Assembly (NCBI GenBank): GCA_900540275.1
Contig: UQFO01000005.1
Span: 1-64,000 of the forward strand
Source: an uncultured Oscillospiraceae bacterium
GTDB taxonomy: Bacteria > Bacillota > Clostridia > Oscillospirales > Acutalibacteraceae
Length of the DNA stretch: 64,000 nt
Direction of reading: 5' to 3'
Part shown: positions 14,464 through 22,774 of the stretch, piece after piece
Layout: the number at the start of each line of letters is the position of its first letter
How positions within the stretch are numbered: position 1 is the stretch's first letter
Program-made: the position numbers and the translations under genes
Notes under the pieces: model-generated
What the model saw: only the letters and a program-made list of their open reading frames with translations
The model's database searches: none
Told to the model about the DNA's origin: nothing

Positions 14464-15189
14464 ATGAAAAAATCAAAAAAAATCATCAAAATGCTGCTTG
14501 CAGTATGTATGGCGGTTTTACTGTGCGCCAGCGCCCTGACTATGGCCGGAGCGGCTGATACACCTGCCGCACGTTCTATCTATTTTGATAACTACTGTAA
14601 AAACTGGGCCGAGGTATACTGCTACGCCTGGAACGACGCGGGCGATATAAATGTTCCCTGGCCGGGCGTCCAGATGACAAAGCAGGACGGCTCATCATTA
14701 TATCTGGCAGAGGTTGAAGAAACCTTTGAACACGTTATATTTACCAATGGAAAAGGCAACCAGACTGTTGACCTCGACCTGCTTGACGGAAAAGATACGT
14801 TTTTTGCCGACAAAACGACAGCAACCGGCCTGGACAACGGCTATTGGGTAAGCGTCAGCCTCAATTACAAAAAAATCTATTTCAGCTCGGCCTACGGAAA
14901 TTGGGACAACGCAAACGGCTGCCGTATTTCTTACTGGGACGGCGCTATTCCGCAGAGCTGGCCTGGAATTGAGATGTATAAAACATCAGAAAGCTCGTAT
15001 ACCGCCCTTATCCGCATCATCTACACCGGCTCTTTCATCATTAACAATAATAATAACGGTAAGCAGACGGTCACACTAACCGAAATGCTGCCAACCAACA
15101 GCTTCGGCCTGACCGGCGAAATCTCCGGCTACGACCAGTACGGCAACGCTCTTTATAAAGTAACCTACCTTCCGCCCCGCCACGAATAA
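14464..15189 (+). CDS. paralogous secreted tandem-CBM26 protein
   Basis: Protein of 241 residues, same plan as its upstream neighbour: signal peptide ending S-A-L-T-M-A-G-A-A, module 1 with I-Y-F-D-N-Y-C-K-N-W-A-E-V-Y-C-Y-A-W-N and V-P-W-P-G, module 2 with S-Y-W-D-G and Q-S-W-P-G-I-E-M, ending Y-D-Q-Y-G-N-A-L-Y. GGGAG precedes the ATG. The 250-base gap between the copies has no other gene. Tandem duplication followed by divergence suggests different starch surfaces or dimeric use. Ruminococcus starch systems use CBM26, supporting the organism guess. Confidence 0.78.
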   Translation: MKKSKKIIKMLLAVCMAVLLCASALTMAGAADTPAARSIYFDNYCKNWAEVYCYAWNDAGDINVPWPGVQMTKQDGSSLYLAEVEETFEHVIFTNGKGNQTVDLDLLDGKDTFFADKTTATGLDNGYWVSVSLNYKKIYFSSAYGNWDNANGCRISYWDGAIPQSWPGIEMYKTSESSYTALIRIIYTGSFIINNNNNGKQTVTLTEMLPTNSFGLTGEISGYDQYGNALYKVTYLPPRHE

Positions 15190-15207
15190 TTTTTTGTCCC
15201 CGCATAG

Positions 15208-15247
15208 AAAAGAAGCCGGACGCCCCGTAGGGCGTCCGGCTTCTTTT
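15208..15247. terminator. bidirectional intrinsic terminator
   Basis: Perfect 18-base arms AAAAGAAGCCGGACGCCC and its complement around a CGTA loop, with T residues on both sides. Serves the CBM26 gene and the convergent amidohydrolase gene. Confidence 0.9.
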
Positions 15248-15265
15248 CTTTCATAGTTTTTAATA

Positions 15266-16054
15266 TCAGGCTTCCCCTAATACCCGCTTCGCGTTGCCGC
15301 TGAAAATAAGCTCCAGCTCACTATGGGAAAGGCCGAGGCTTTGCACCCGCGCGATTTCCTCCTTTTCGTCCCACATGGGAAAATCGGTACCGTAAAGCAC
15401 CCGCTCTGCTCCATATGCTTTTATTAGCTCGCGGCTCCTCACTTTACCCAAAAACATGATAGAGCTTGAACAATCCACAAAACATTTTTTGTCTTTTAAA
15501 TATTCCAGCGCCAGGTCCCACAACGACCAGCCGCCGAAATGCGCGGCCACAACCGTAAGGCTGGGAAAATTGCCGAGTACACGGGCAAGGCGCTGCGGGT
15601 GGGAATAGGAATAGCGGTAATCGCCGCAGTGCATCAAAACAGGCAGGCCGCTTTGTGAAAGCGCGTCGTATATCTTGAACAGCCTTTGGTCGTCCATATA
15701 AAATTTCTGCGTATCGGGATGAAATTTTACTCCCTTGAGCCCTAACGCCTGAATCCGTTTGATTTCATCAAACGGGCGCTCCATGTCCGGGTGCAGCGTG
15801 CCAAAGCCCGTAAGCTCCGGATACAGCGCGCACTCTCCCGCGATAAAGTCGTTGATGGAGCAGACCTGCGCAGGCGACGTCGCCACAGATTGTACAAGGA
15901 ACCGCGACACACCCGATTCCTTCCCTTTTTCAACGAGCGTGCGCGCCGTACCGTCGCAGTCCATTTCGATTCCATAAAAATGCCCCACGCTTTGTACCGC
16001 TTTACGAGCGATTTTTTCAGGGTAAATATGCGCGTGGAAATCAAAAATCTCCAT
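15266..16054 (-). CDS. metal-dependent amidohydrolase
   Basis: Protein of 262 residues with an amidohydrolase-2 / TIM-barrel layout: N-terminal F-D-F-H-A-H (metal ligands, residues 4-9), V-K-F-H-P-D, H-C-G-D, A-A-H-F-G-G and C-terminal Y-G-T-D-F-P. Members hydrolyse or decarboxylate small cyclic or carboxylated substrates; the substrate here is unknown. It is a lone gene ending at the shared terminator. Confidence 0.8.
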   Translation of the reverse strand: MEIFDFHAHIYPEKIARKAVQSVGHFYGIEMDCDGTARTLVEKGKESGVSRFLVQSVATSPAQVCSINDFIAGECALYPELTGFGTLHPDMERPFDEIKRIQALGLKGVKFHPDTQKFYMDDQRLFKIYDALSQSGLPVLMHCGDYRYSYSHPQRLARVLGNFPSLTVVAAHFGGWSLWDLALEYLKDKKCFVDCSSSIMFLGKVRSRELIKAYGAERVLYGTDFPMWDEKEEIARVQSLGLSHSELELIFSGNAKRVLGEA

Positions 16055-16149
16055 ACAAGGGCCTCCTCCAAGCTTTTTATTATAGTCCCTTTAGTATAGG
16101 CTTCTCCTTATAAAAAGTCAAAACGCCGCCCCTTGCGGCGCCGTGTTAC

Positions 16150-16178
16150 TTGACGCGCGAGTGGAAAAAAGATACAAT
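16150..16178 (+). promoter_or_regulatory. promoter of the DUF1015 gene
   Basis: TTGACG (16150-16155) and TACAAT (16173-16178), 17-base spacer, about 48 bases before the ATG at 16226. Confidence 0.7.
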
Positions 16179-16225
16179 GGAAGGCAAACACGGCTGTATT
16201 TTTCGAGAATAAAGGAGACTGGGTT

Positions 16226-17506
16226 ATGGCAATTGTAAAACCGTTCCGCGGGGTGCGTTTCGACACCGAAAAGGCAGGAAAAATCGAGGAGCTTGTATGC
16301 CCTCCCTATGACATCATCAGCGAAGAGCAGCGGCTTTCCTATATTGAGACAAACGAGTACAACATTATCCGCCTGGAGCTTCCAAAGGGCGAGCGCCCTT
16401 ACGAAACAGCAGCGGAGGTTTTTAAAAGCCTAAAGGAAAGCGGCGTTTTAAAGGCCGAGGACAAGCCGGCCATCTATATTTATGAAGAGGAATTCGAGGC
16501 CTACGGCAAACGCACAAAGGTCAAGGGTATGATTTGCAGGGTAAGGCTTGAGGAATTTTCAAAGGGCATCGTCCTGCCGCATGAGTTTACGCTCTCGAAG
16601 GCCAAGGAAGACCGCCTGAACCTGATGAAGGCGACCAACTGCAATTTCAGCCAGATTTACTCCCTTTACATGGATGAACAGCACCAGACAACCGGCAAGC
16701 TTGACAGGCTTTCCCAGGCCGCGCCCGATATTGAGCTGGCCGACCAGGAAAACGTGACGCACCGGCTCTGGATTATTACCGACGAAACAGAAATTGCATC
16801 CATCTGCGGCGATTTTAACGAACGCAAGCTGTACATCGCCGACGGGCACCACCGTTACGAGACGGCGCTCAATTACCGTAACTGGTGCAGGGAAACCGGC
16901 AAAGCCAAGGAAGGCGACGCCGTCGATTACCAGATGATGATGCTCGTCGAGATGGAGCATCCCGGCCTTGTCGTGTTCCCGACGCACCGCCTTGTGCGCG
17001 ATTTAAAGGACTTTGACGCCGCAAAGGCCATGCAGGCCTGCGCGCGGTATTTTGATATCACGGAAAAAACAGGGACGGAGACTATCGAGCAGGAACTCAG
17101 CAGAGAGTTCCAAAAGGGTAAAAATGCGTTTGCCTTTTACGCGGGCGGCGAAAAATGGTCGCTGCTTACGCTCAAAACCCTCGCCCCCATTAAGGAACTG
17201 CTCCCAAATGCCAGCGAAGCGACGCAGGGGCTCGACGTTACCGTTTTACATACGCTGGTGCTTGAAAAGCTTTTCGGCATTGACGCGGAGAACATGGCGC
17301 AGCAAATCAACCTCACCTATACCAAAATCTTTGACGAGGCAATCGAGGCTGTGCAAAGCGGAAAGGCACAGTGCGCTTTCCTGCTCAACCCGACTAAGGT
17401 GACACAAATACGCGACGTTGCCTCTGCGGGTGAAAAGATGCCGCAGAAATCCACCTATTTCTACCCTAAGCTGATTACTGGGCTTGTGATGAACGAGCTT
17501 GTCTGA
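16226..17506 (+). CDS. DUF1015 family protein
   Basis: Protein of 426 residues, full family length. It starts with the characteristic K-P-F-R-G-V-R-F and C-P-P-Y-D-I-I and has the conserved I-A-D-G-H-H-R-Y-E-T-A centre and a Y-T-K-I-F-D-E-A C-terminal region. DUF1015 proteins are cytoplasmic and widespread in anaerobes, often near serine-metabolism genes, but no biochemical role is firmly established. Here it is a single-gene unit with its own promoter and terminator. AAAGGAG precedes the ATG. Confidence 0.85.
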   Translation: MAIVKPFRGVRFDTEKAGKIEELVCPPYDIISEEQRLSYIETNEYNIIRLELPKGERPYETAAEVFKSLKESGVLKAEDKPAIYIYEEEFEAYGKRTKVKGMICRVRLEEFSKGIVLPHEFTLSKAKEDRLNLMKATNCNFSQIYSLYMDEQHQTTGKLDRLSQAAPDIELADQENVTHRLWIITDETEIASICGDFNERKLYIADGHHRYETALNYRNWCRETGKAKEGDAVDYQMMMLVEMEHPGLVVFPTHRLVRDLKDFDAAKAMQACARYFDITEKTGTETIEQELSREFQKGKNAFAFYAGGEKWSLLTLKTLAPIKELLPNASEATQGLDVTVLHTLVLEKLFGIDAENMAQQINLTYTKIFDEAIEAVQSGKAQCAFLLNPTKVTQIRDVASAGEKMPQKSTYFYPKLITGLVMNELV

Positions 17507-17510
17507 TATA

Positions 17511-17545
17511 AAAAGCAGCCTGTCCGTTTTGGACAGGCTGCTTTT
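17511..17545. terminator. bidirectional intrinsic terminator
   Basis: Arms AAAAGCAGCCTGTCC (17511-17525) and GGACAGGCTGCTTTT (17531-17545), five-base loop. Lies between the DUF1015 gene and convergent thiT. Confidence 0.9.
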
Positions 17546-17556
17546 CTCCTGTTGTT

Positions 17557-18201
17557 TTACGCCAGGCCGTGGGAATGGCTGAGCACCTGCTTCCTGATAG
17601 GCTTTACGCACATCAGGATAATAATCCCAACCACGGAAATCGCAATTTCAGGCAGCATGTAGCTTGCGTTATAAATCAGCGAATAAAGGATTGCGAGCGA
17701 ATCGCCCGTGAAGTTATCGAGGATATAATTGCCGGTGCCGTTGTTCATAACGTCGCCGAAGAACCATTCTGCATAGCTGCCCCACAGGATATAGCCCGAA
17801 AGGAAATGGCACACATAGCGCAAAAGCCCCGTGACAATCCCGCCAAGCACAAAGGCAAGCGTTGGTTTTTTGATTGCTTTGCGGAACATGCCGGCAAGGC
17901 CCAGCACCATAAACGCGGCGATAAAATCAAGAAACGCCATCAGCACCACGTTAAAGCCGGTAACGCCTGCAAATGCCTGGCTGGTCGTCGCGCCGAGCAC
18001 TCCCTGCAGCACGCCGAACACAAAGCCGCATAAAAGCCCCCAGCGGATGCCGTACATGTAGCCGAGCACCATCAGCGGAACCATACTGAACAGCGTGATG
18101 GAGCCGCCGTACGGAAGGTCGAACACCTTAATCATCGAAAGCACCGTGCCAAGGGCAATCAGCACGCCGCTTGTCACAAGGCGCAGGGTTTTCTGGTTCA
18201 T
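17557..18201 (-). CDS. thiT: ThiT, substrate-binding subunit of the thiamine ECF transporter
   Basis: Protein of 214 residues with about six membrane segments and the ThiT pattern L-P-Y-G-G-S-I-T-L-F-S-M-V-P, then the G-x-R-W-G-L loop and aromatic thiamine-site residues (Y-x-x-H-F-x-S-G, W-x-x-Y-A-E-W). It captures thiamine and works with the shared EcfAA'T energising module, not encoded here. It is controlled by a TPP riboswitch and terminator upstream, which confirms the substrate. Confidence 0.93.
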   Translation of the reverse strand: MNQKTLRLVTSGVLIALGTVLSMIKVFDLPYGGSITLFSMVPLMVLGYMYGIRWGLLCGFVFGVLQGVLGATTSQAFAGVTGFNVVLMAFLDFIAAFMVLGLAGMFRKAIKKPTLAFVLGGIVTGLLRYVCHFLSGYILWGSYAEWFFGDVMNNGTGNYILDNFTGDSLAILYSLIYNASYMLPEIAISVVGIIILMCVKPIRKQVLSHSHGLA

Positions 18202-18238
18202 AAAAACATCTCCTCAAATTTAAACTTCAAATAAAAAA

Positions 18239-18262
18239 CGCCGTACGGAAAACCGTACGGCG
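18239..18262 (-). terminator. riboswitch-controlled terminator before thiT
   Basis: On the reverse strand, CGCCGTACGG-TTTT-CCGTACGGCG followed by six T residues, between the TPP aptamer and the thiT start. It is the expected off-state of the switch when TPP is bound. Confidence 0.9.
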
Positions 18263-18297
18263 AAATATACAACGCTGCTTTATGATAGCCTGTGCCT

Positions 18298-18398
18298 TCA
18301 CAAAACAGGAAAACAAACTTCCTCCGCCGGCATTATCCGGATCAGGTGTAAGGGTTACGCAACCGCGCTCTCAGCCGAAAATCAGCACCCCTGTGTTT
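18298..18398 (-). promoter_or_regulatory. TPP riboswitch (THI element)
   Basis: Reverse-strand sequence contains the hallmark segments in order: GGGGTGC, GGCTGAGAG, ACCCTT, ACCTGATCCGGATAATGCC and GGCGGAGGAA, closed by a CACAGG/CCTG-type P1 stem. The ligand is thiamine pyrophosphate; binding favours the downstream terminator and shuts off thiT. Confidence 0.95.
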
Positions 18399-18491
18399 TT
18401 ATTCGATTTTTGTCGAGATAAAGCATACACCCTTTTTTTCCGCCTGTCAAGCTTGTATTGGCTGGAAATATCCCATACCCCGAAAGAAGGG

Positions 18492-18520
18492 TTGACAAAC
18501 CGCCGCAGATACCGTATAAT
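18492..18520 (+). promoter_or_regulatory. promoter of ylxM-ffh-rpsP-khpA
   Basis: Consensus TTGACA (18492-18497) and TATAAT (18515-18520), 17-base spacer. Confidence 0.85.
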
Positions 18521-18572
18521 CACTAAGGTGTAAAGAAAAAAGCTTTACAGTTTGATTTCAGGAGCGGGAACG

Positions 18573-18935
18573 ATGGAAAAGAACCTTCAGATTTCTCTCC
18601 TGCTCGATTTTTACGGAGACCTCCTTTCCGAAAAACAGCGGGAAATCACCGCATGCTATTATAACAACGATTTGTCCTTAAGCGAGACGGCTGAAAACTT
18701 TGGCATTACACGGCAGGGCGTGAGGGACGCGGTCAAGCGCACCGAGGCCGCCCTATTTGATATGGAGGCAAAGCTCGGCCTTTATAAACGCTTTGAGGCT
18801 ATGCAGAAAGGCCTTGGCGAAATCAGCGCGCAGGCGCGGGAAATCGCCCGGCTCAATGAACAGGAATACCGCGACGGCGCGCTCGAAAAATGCGCGCGCG
18901 TCATTATCGATACAGCCGGAAGGCTCAAAGAATAA
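18573..18935 (+). CDS. ylxM: YlxM, helix-turn-helix SRP-associated protein
   Basis: Protein of 120 residues. The N-terminal half carries a sigma-factor-like helix-turn-helix (L-S-L-S-E-T-A-E-N-F-G-I-T-R-Q-G-V-R-D-A) and the C-terminal half is coiled coil. YlxM is encoded beside ffh in most Gram-positives and is thought to assist the signal recognition particle. AGGAG lies eight bases before the ATG at 18573, so the longer frame upstream is not used. Confidence 0.9.
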   Translation: MEKNLQISLLLDFYGDLLSEKQREITACYYNNDLSLSETAENFGITRQGVRDAVKRTEAALFDMEAKLGLYKRFEAMQKGLGEISAQAREIARLNEQEYRDGALEKCARVIIDTAGRLKE

Positions 18936-18959
18936 CAGAAAACAGAAAGGATGGTCGCC

Positions 18960-20309
18960 TTGGCCTTTGAAGGTTTATCGGATAAACTCAACGCCGCGTT
19001 CAAAAAGCTGCGCTCTAAGGGAAAACTGAGCGAATCGGACGTAAAGGAAGCCATGCGCGAGGTGCGCCTGGCGCTTCTGGAAGCGGACGTCAACTATAAG
19101 GTAGCGAAGGATTTTACGAATAAGGTCACAGAGCGCGCCGTCGGCAGCGCCGTTATGGAAAGCCTGACGCCCGCGCAGATGGTCGTCAAAATTGTAAACG
19201 AAGAGCTCACCGAGCTGATGGGCGGGCAGCAGGCAAAGCTCGCAAGCGCGCCAAAGCCTCCGTCAATTGTCATGCTGTGCGGCTTGCAGGGTTCCGGTAA
19301 GACAACGCACGCGGGCAAGCTTGCAAGGCTTTTAAAAAGCCAGGGCCACCGGCCGCTTCTCGCCGCGTGTGACGTGTACCGTCCCGCCGCAATTGAACAG
19401 CTGAAGGTCGTTGGTGAAAAGGCCGGCGCGCCCGTGTTTGAAATGGGTACGGAGAACCCCGTTAAAATTGCGAAGGCCGCCGTGCGGCACGCAAGGGACT
19501 ATGGAAACGATATTTTAATACTCGATACCGCCGGGCGCCTGCATATCGACGAGGCGCTCATGGAGGAGCTTAAAAAGATAAAGGGCGAGGTCGAGCCGCA
19601 GGAAATCCTGCTGGTGGTTGACGCGATGACCGGCCAGGACGCCGTAAACGTGGCAAAGTCGTTTAACGACCTGCTCGACATTACGGGCGTCATCCTCACA
19701 AAGCTCGACGGCGACACGCGCGGCGGCGCGGCGCTTTCCGTGCGTGCGGTTACGGGCAGGCCGATTAAATACGCCGGTACGGGCGAAAAGCTTGAAGATA
19801 TCGAGGTGTTCCACCCCGACCGTATGGCAAGCCGAATCCTTGGAATGGGAGACGTTTTGACACTCATCGAGGACGCCGAAAGCAAGCTCGACCAGAAAAA
19901 GGCCGAGCAGCTTGCCGAAAAGATGGCCAAAAACCAGATGGACCTAAACGATATGCTCGACCAGTTCCAGCAAATTAAAAAGATGGGCCCGCTGAAAAAT
20001 ATATTGTCGAAGCTTCCGGGTGTTGACAAGCAGATTGAGGATGTTGAAATCGACGACAGGATTATGGACCGAAACGCGGCGATTATCCTGTCTATGACGG
20101 CAGAAGAACGCGCAAAGCCTTCCGTGCTCAACGCATCACGGCGGCGCAGGATTGCCGCGGGCTGCGGTATGAAGGTCGAGGATGTCAACCGCCTGATAAA
20201 GCAGTTTGAGCAAATGCAGAAAATGATGAAGCAGTTCGGCGGCAAGGGCAAGGCAAAACGCAAAATGCGTAATCTGCCGGGGCTTGGCGGTCCAATGGGC
20301 AGGTTCTAA
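18960..20309 (+). CDS. ffh: signal recognition particle protein Ffh
   Basis: Protein of 449 residues that binds 4.5S/6S RNA and signal sequences and targets ribosomes to the membrane. N domain (F-E-G-L-S-D-K-L-N-A-A-F), GTPase G domain with G-L-Q-G-S-G-K-T-T and D-T-A-G-R, and a methionine-rich M domain (M-D-L-N-D-M-L-D-Q-F-Q-Q-I-K-K-M-G-P-L) ending N-L-P-G-L. The TTG at 18960 gives the canonical M-A-F-E-G-L start and is 9 bases after AAAGG; the ATG at 18951 is too close to that site. Confidence 0.96.
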   Translation: MAFEGLSDKLNAAFKKLRSKGKLSESDVKEAMREVRLALLEADVNYKVAKDFTNKVTERAVGSAVMESLTPAQMVVKIVNEELTELMGGQQAKLASAPKPPSIVMLCGLQGSGKTTHAGKLARLLKSQGHRPLLAACDVYRPAAIEQLKVVGEKAGAPVFEMGTENPVKIAKAAVRHARDYGNDILILDTAGRLHIDEALMEELKKIKGEVEPQEILLVVDAMTGQDAVNVAKSFNDLLDITGVILTKLDGDTRGGAALSVRAVTGRPIKYAGTGEKLEDIEVFHPDRMASRILGMGDVLTLIEDAESKLDQKKAEQLAEKMAKNQMDLNDMLDQFQQIKKMGPLKNILSKLPGVDKQIEDVEIDDRIMDRNAAIILSMTAEERAKPSVLNASRRRRIAAGCGMKVEDVNRLIKQFEQMQKMMKQFGGKGKAKRKMRNLPGLGGPMGRF

Positions 20310-20390
20310 AATTTGTATTCATCCAATGGTGTTTGAGCTGATTGGTGAAGATATAAGTATTATTTTATTGTGTTCGGAGGTGAGTTCGAC

Positions 20391-20636
20391 ATGGCAGTAA
20401 AAATCAGGCTGCGCCGCATGGGTGCGAAGAAGTCTCCTTTTTACCGTATCGTAGTTGCGGATTCCAGATATCCCAGGGACGGCCGTTTCATTGAAGAAAT
20501 TGGTTATTACAACCCCCTTCAGAAGCCGGCGGAGTTCAAGGTGGACGCCGAGAAGGCGAAGGACTGGATTTCCAAGGGCGCTCAGCCCACAGATACTGTA
20601 AAGGCCCTCTTTAAGAAGAACGACGTGATTGACTAA
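20391..20636 (+). CDS. rpsP: 30S ribosomal protein S16
   Basis: Protein of 81 residues, [20 protein letters not shown] start, complete S16 with [14 protein letters not shown]. It assembles early into the 30S subunit. The ATG at 20391 has GGAGGTGAG upstream. It is followed at 17 bases by the KH-domain gene, as in other Firmicutes. Confidence 0.97.
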   Translation: MAVKIRLRRMGAKKSPFYRIVVADSRYPRDGRFIEEIGYYNPLQKPAEFKVDAEKAKDWISKGAQPTDTVKALFKKNDVID

Positions 20637-20653
20637 GAAAGAAGGTTAATATC

Positions 20654-20887
20654 ATGAAAGAATTACTCACGACTATCGCAAAGGGTCTTGTCGAGGCTCC
20701 CGACCAGGTCATGGTCGACGAGGACGAGCCCAACGAGGAAGGTGTAATTGTTTACCACATTCATGTTGCTGAGGACGATATGGGCAGGATTATCGGCAAG
20801 CAGGGACGCATCGCCAAGGCGATTCGTACGATTGCCCGCAGTGCCGCTATCAGAAGCAACACAAAGGTAATGGTAGAAATCGACTGA
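20654..20887 (+). CDS. khpA: KH-domain RNA-binding protein (KhpA/YlqC)
   Basis: Protein of 77 residues with a single KH domain whose G-R-I-I-G-K-Q-G-R-I-A loop is intact. KhpA binds RNA, usually with KhpB, and affects cell division and small-RNA action in several Firmicutes. The usual next genes rimM and trmD are absent; an intrinsic terminator follows instead. Confidence 0.93.
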   Translation: MKELLTTIAKGLVEAPDQVMVDEDEPNEEGVIVYHIHVAEDDMGRIIGKQGRIAKAIRTIARSAAIRSNTKVMVEID

Positions 20888-20904
20888 TTATGGTAAATCA
20901 AGGC

Positions 20905-20939
20905 AAAAGTCCGGCGTGCTTAAAGTACGCCGGACTTTT
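20905..20939 (+). terminator. intrinsic terminator after khpA
   Basis: AAAAGTCCGGCGT (20905-20917) pairs with ACGCCGGACTTTT (20927-20939). It ends the SRP/ribosomal operon. Confidence 0.88.
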
Positions 20940-21049
20940 GTTTTTAAGATAACGCGGAGCGGCGCTTCATAGAAAAATCTGGTACATAATCAAGCGGGCT
21001 GTTCCTATTTGAAAGATAACAGGAAATTTATTCCGTTCCAATAAAACAC

Positions 21050-21080
21050 TTGCATGTTACGTAACGTCATATGTTATCAT
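21050..21080 (+). promoter_or_regulatory. MerR-type promoter with 19-bp spacer
   Basis: TTGCAT (21050-21055) and TATCAT (21075-21080) are 19 bases apart, the over-long spacing typical of promoters activated by MerR-family DNA distortion. A GTTACGTAAC palindrome (21056-21065) lies in the spacer. Drives the MerR-ABC operon. Confidence 0.55.
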
Positions 21081-21101
21081 GTTAATATGGAAATGATAAA
21101 A

Positions 21102-21911
21102 ATGAAGGTGATTGAGATAAAAAACGGCTTCATGACAGTGGGCGAGCTTGCGCGCCAGATGGGCGTTACCGTTCGCACGCTGCAATATTATGACAGAGAA
21201 GGCCTTTTAAAGCCCTCCGCCTTGAGCAGCGGCGGCAGGCGGCTCTATTCCCCAAAGGATATGATAAAGCTCCATCAAATCTTGTCCTTTAAATATCTGG
21301 GTTTCTCTTTGGATGAAATCAAAGACAGGCTTTTGTCCCTGGATACGCCGCGGGAGGTCGCCGCCGTTTTGGAACAGCAGCAGACGGCAGTGGAGCAGCA
21401 GATTGATTCCCTCCAGGCAGCCGCCGGGATGCTTGAATCGCTGCGCTCTGAGGTGCTGCGCATTGACGAGGTGGACTTTAAGAAGTATGCGGAAATTATT
21501 GAGCTTTTGCGCATGGGCAACAAAAATTACTGGGTCTGGAAATGCCTCGACAAAACGCTTACCGACCATATACAGGAACGCTTTATGCAGCGGCCGGAGC
21601 TTGGCGAAAGGCTGATTGATACATACCGCGGCCTGCTGGATGAAGCCTTAAGGCTGATTCAGCAGAACGAGCCGCCTGACAGTGAAGCCAGCATGGCGTT
21701 CGGTAAAAAATGGTGGGATTTGATTATGGAATTTACGGGCGGCGACATGAGCCTGCTGCCCAATCTGATGGAATTCAACACAGACAAATCAGGCTGGGAT
21801 GAGGATATCGCGAACAAACAAAAAGAAATCGACCCCTTTATGGAGGCCGTCCTAGGACAGTATTTCTTAAAAAGCGGCATAGAATTTCCGGGAATGGAGC
21901 AGCAGCTATGA
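21102..21911 (+). CDS. MerR-family transcriptional regulator
   Basis: Protein of about 269 residues: winged helix-turn-helix (T-V-G-E-L-A-R-Q-M-G-V-T-V-R-T-L-Q-Y-Y-D-R-E-G-L-L), a dimerising coiled coil (V-A-A-V-L-E-Q-Q-Q-T-A-V) and a C-terminal effector-type domain. It overlaps the ABC ATPase gene by four bases, so it very likely controls the exporter in response to a drug or peptide. The start is uncertain; in-frame ATGs also occur at 21087, 21093 and 21132. Confidence 0.85.
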   Translation: MKVIEIKNGFMTVGELARQMGVTVRTLQYYDREGLLKPSALSSGGRRLYSPKDMIKLHQILSFKYLGFSLDEIKDRLLSLDTPREVAAVLEQQQTAVEQQIDSLQAAAGMLESLRSEVLRIDEVDFKKYAEIIELLRMGNKNYWVWKCLDKTLTDHIQERFMQRPELGERLIDTYRGLLDEALRLIQQNEPPDSEASMAFGKKWWDLIMEFTGGDMSLLPNLMEFNTDKSGWDEDIANKQKEIDPFMEAVLGQYFLKSGIEFPGMEQQL

Positions 21912-22774
21912 CAACAACAGCCATTGAGGTTAAAAGCCTGACCAAAAGCTATGGAAAAACGGAAGTGCTGCACGGTATTTCCTTTACCATTCAGCAGGGT
22001 GAAATCTTCGCCCTGCTGGGTGTAAACGGCGCGGGCAAAACAACCGCGCTGGAATGCATGGAAGGACTGCGCCGGTACGAGCAGGGTGAAATTAAAATAA
22101 AGGGCGGTATCGGAATACAATTGCAGTCCTCTTCCCTGCCAAAAAATATAAAGGGAAAAGAAGCGCTCCGCTTTTTTTCAAAATGGAAGCACGTACAGCC
22201 TGACGAAAAAAACCTGCGCGCGGTCGGTGCGGACGCGCTTTTAAATAAACAATACGGCGATATGTCTACCGGGCAGAAAAGGCGGCTGCACCTGGCGCTC
22301 TCTATGCTCGGCGACCCCGACATCCTTTTTCTCGACGAGCCGACAGCAGGCCTTGACGTTGAGGGGCGGGCCGCGCTGCATGACGAGCTGCGCCGTTTAA
22401 AAAAACAAGGAAAAACCATTGTGCTGGCAAGCCACGATATGCCTGAGGTGGAGCAGCTGTGCGACCGGACAGCCATTCTGAAGGATGGCAAAATAGAGGC
22501 AATCGGTTCGCCGGCGGAGCTTGTCCAGGAATTTCAGCGAGGCTTTCTTTTGCAGCTGCGCTTTTCCTCCCCACCGGAATTACAGGGCCTAACGAACAGC
22601 AGGTATATCAGCCAGGAACGTGGGTATTGGACATTCGAAACGGAAGACCTGGCCGGTGCGCTTGAAGAAGCTGCGGTTTTATCAAAACGGCAGGGAATTT
22701 CTATCCGTGATGTACGGCTCAAGCAGGAAAGCCTTGAAGACCGCTTTCTTGCAATTGCTAAGGAGGGAAATTAA
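21908..22774 (+). CDS. ABC exporter ATP-binding protein
   Basis: Protein of 288 residues with Walker A G-V-N-G-A-G-K-T-T, signature M-S-T-G-Q-K-R-R, Walker B I-L-F-L-D-E-P-T and the H-loop A-S-H-D. It energises the permease encoded next. The C-terminal 80 residues match the extension of drug or lantibiotic-type exporters. Coupled to the regulator gene by ATGA. Confidence 0.93.
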   Translation: MTTTAIEVKSLTKSYGKTEVLHGISFTIQQGEIFALLGVNGAGKTTALECMEGLRRYEQGEIKIKGGIGIQLQSSSLPKNIKGKEALRFFSKWKHVQPDEKNLRAVGADALLNKQYGDMSTGQKRRLHLALSMLGDPDILFLDEPTAGLDVEGRAALHDELRRLKKQGKTIVLASHDMPEVEQLCDRTAILKDGKIEAIGSPAELVQEFQRGFLLQLRFSSPPELQGLTNSRYISQERGYWTFETEDLAGALEEAAVLSKRQGISIRDVRLKQESLEDRFLAIAKEGN

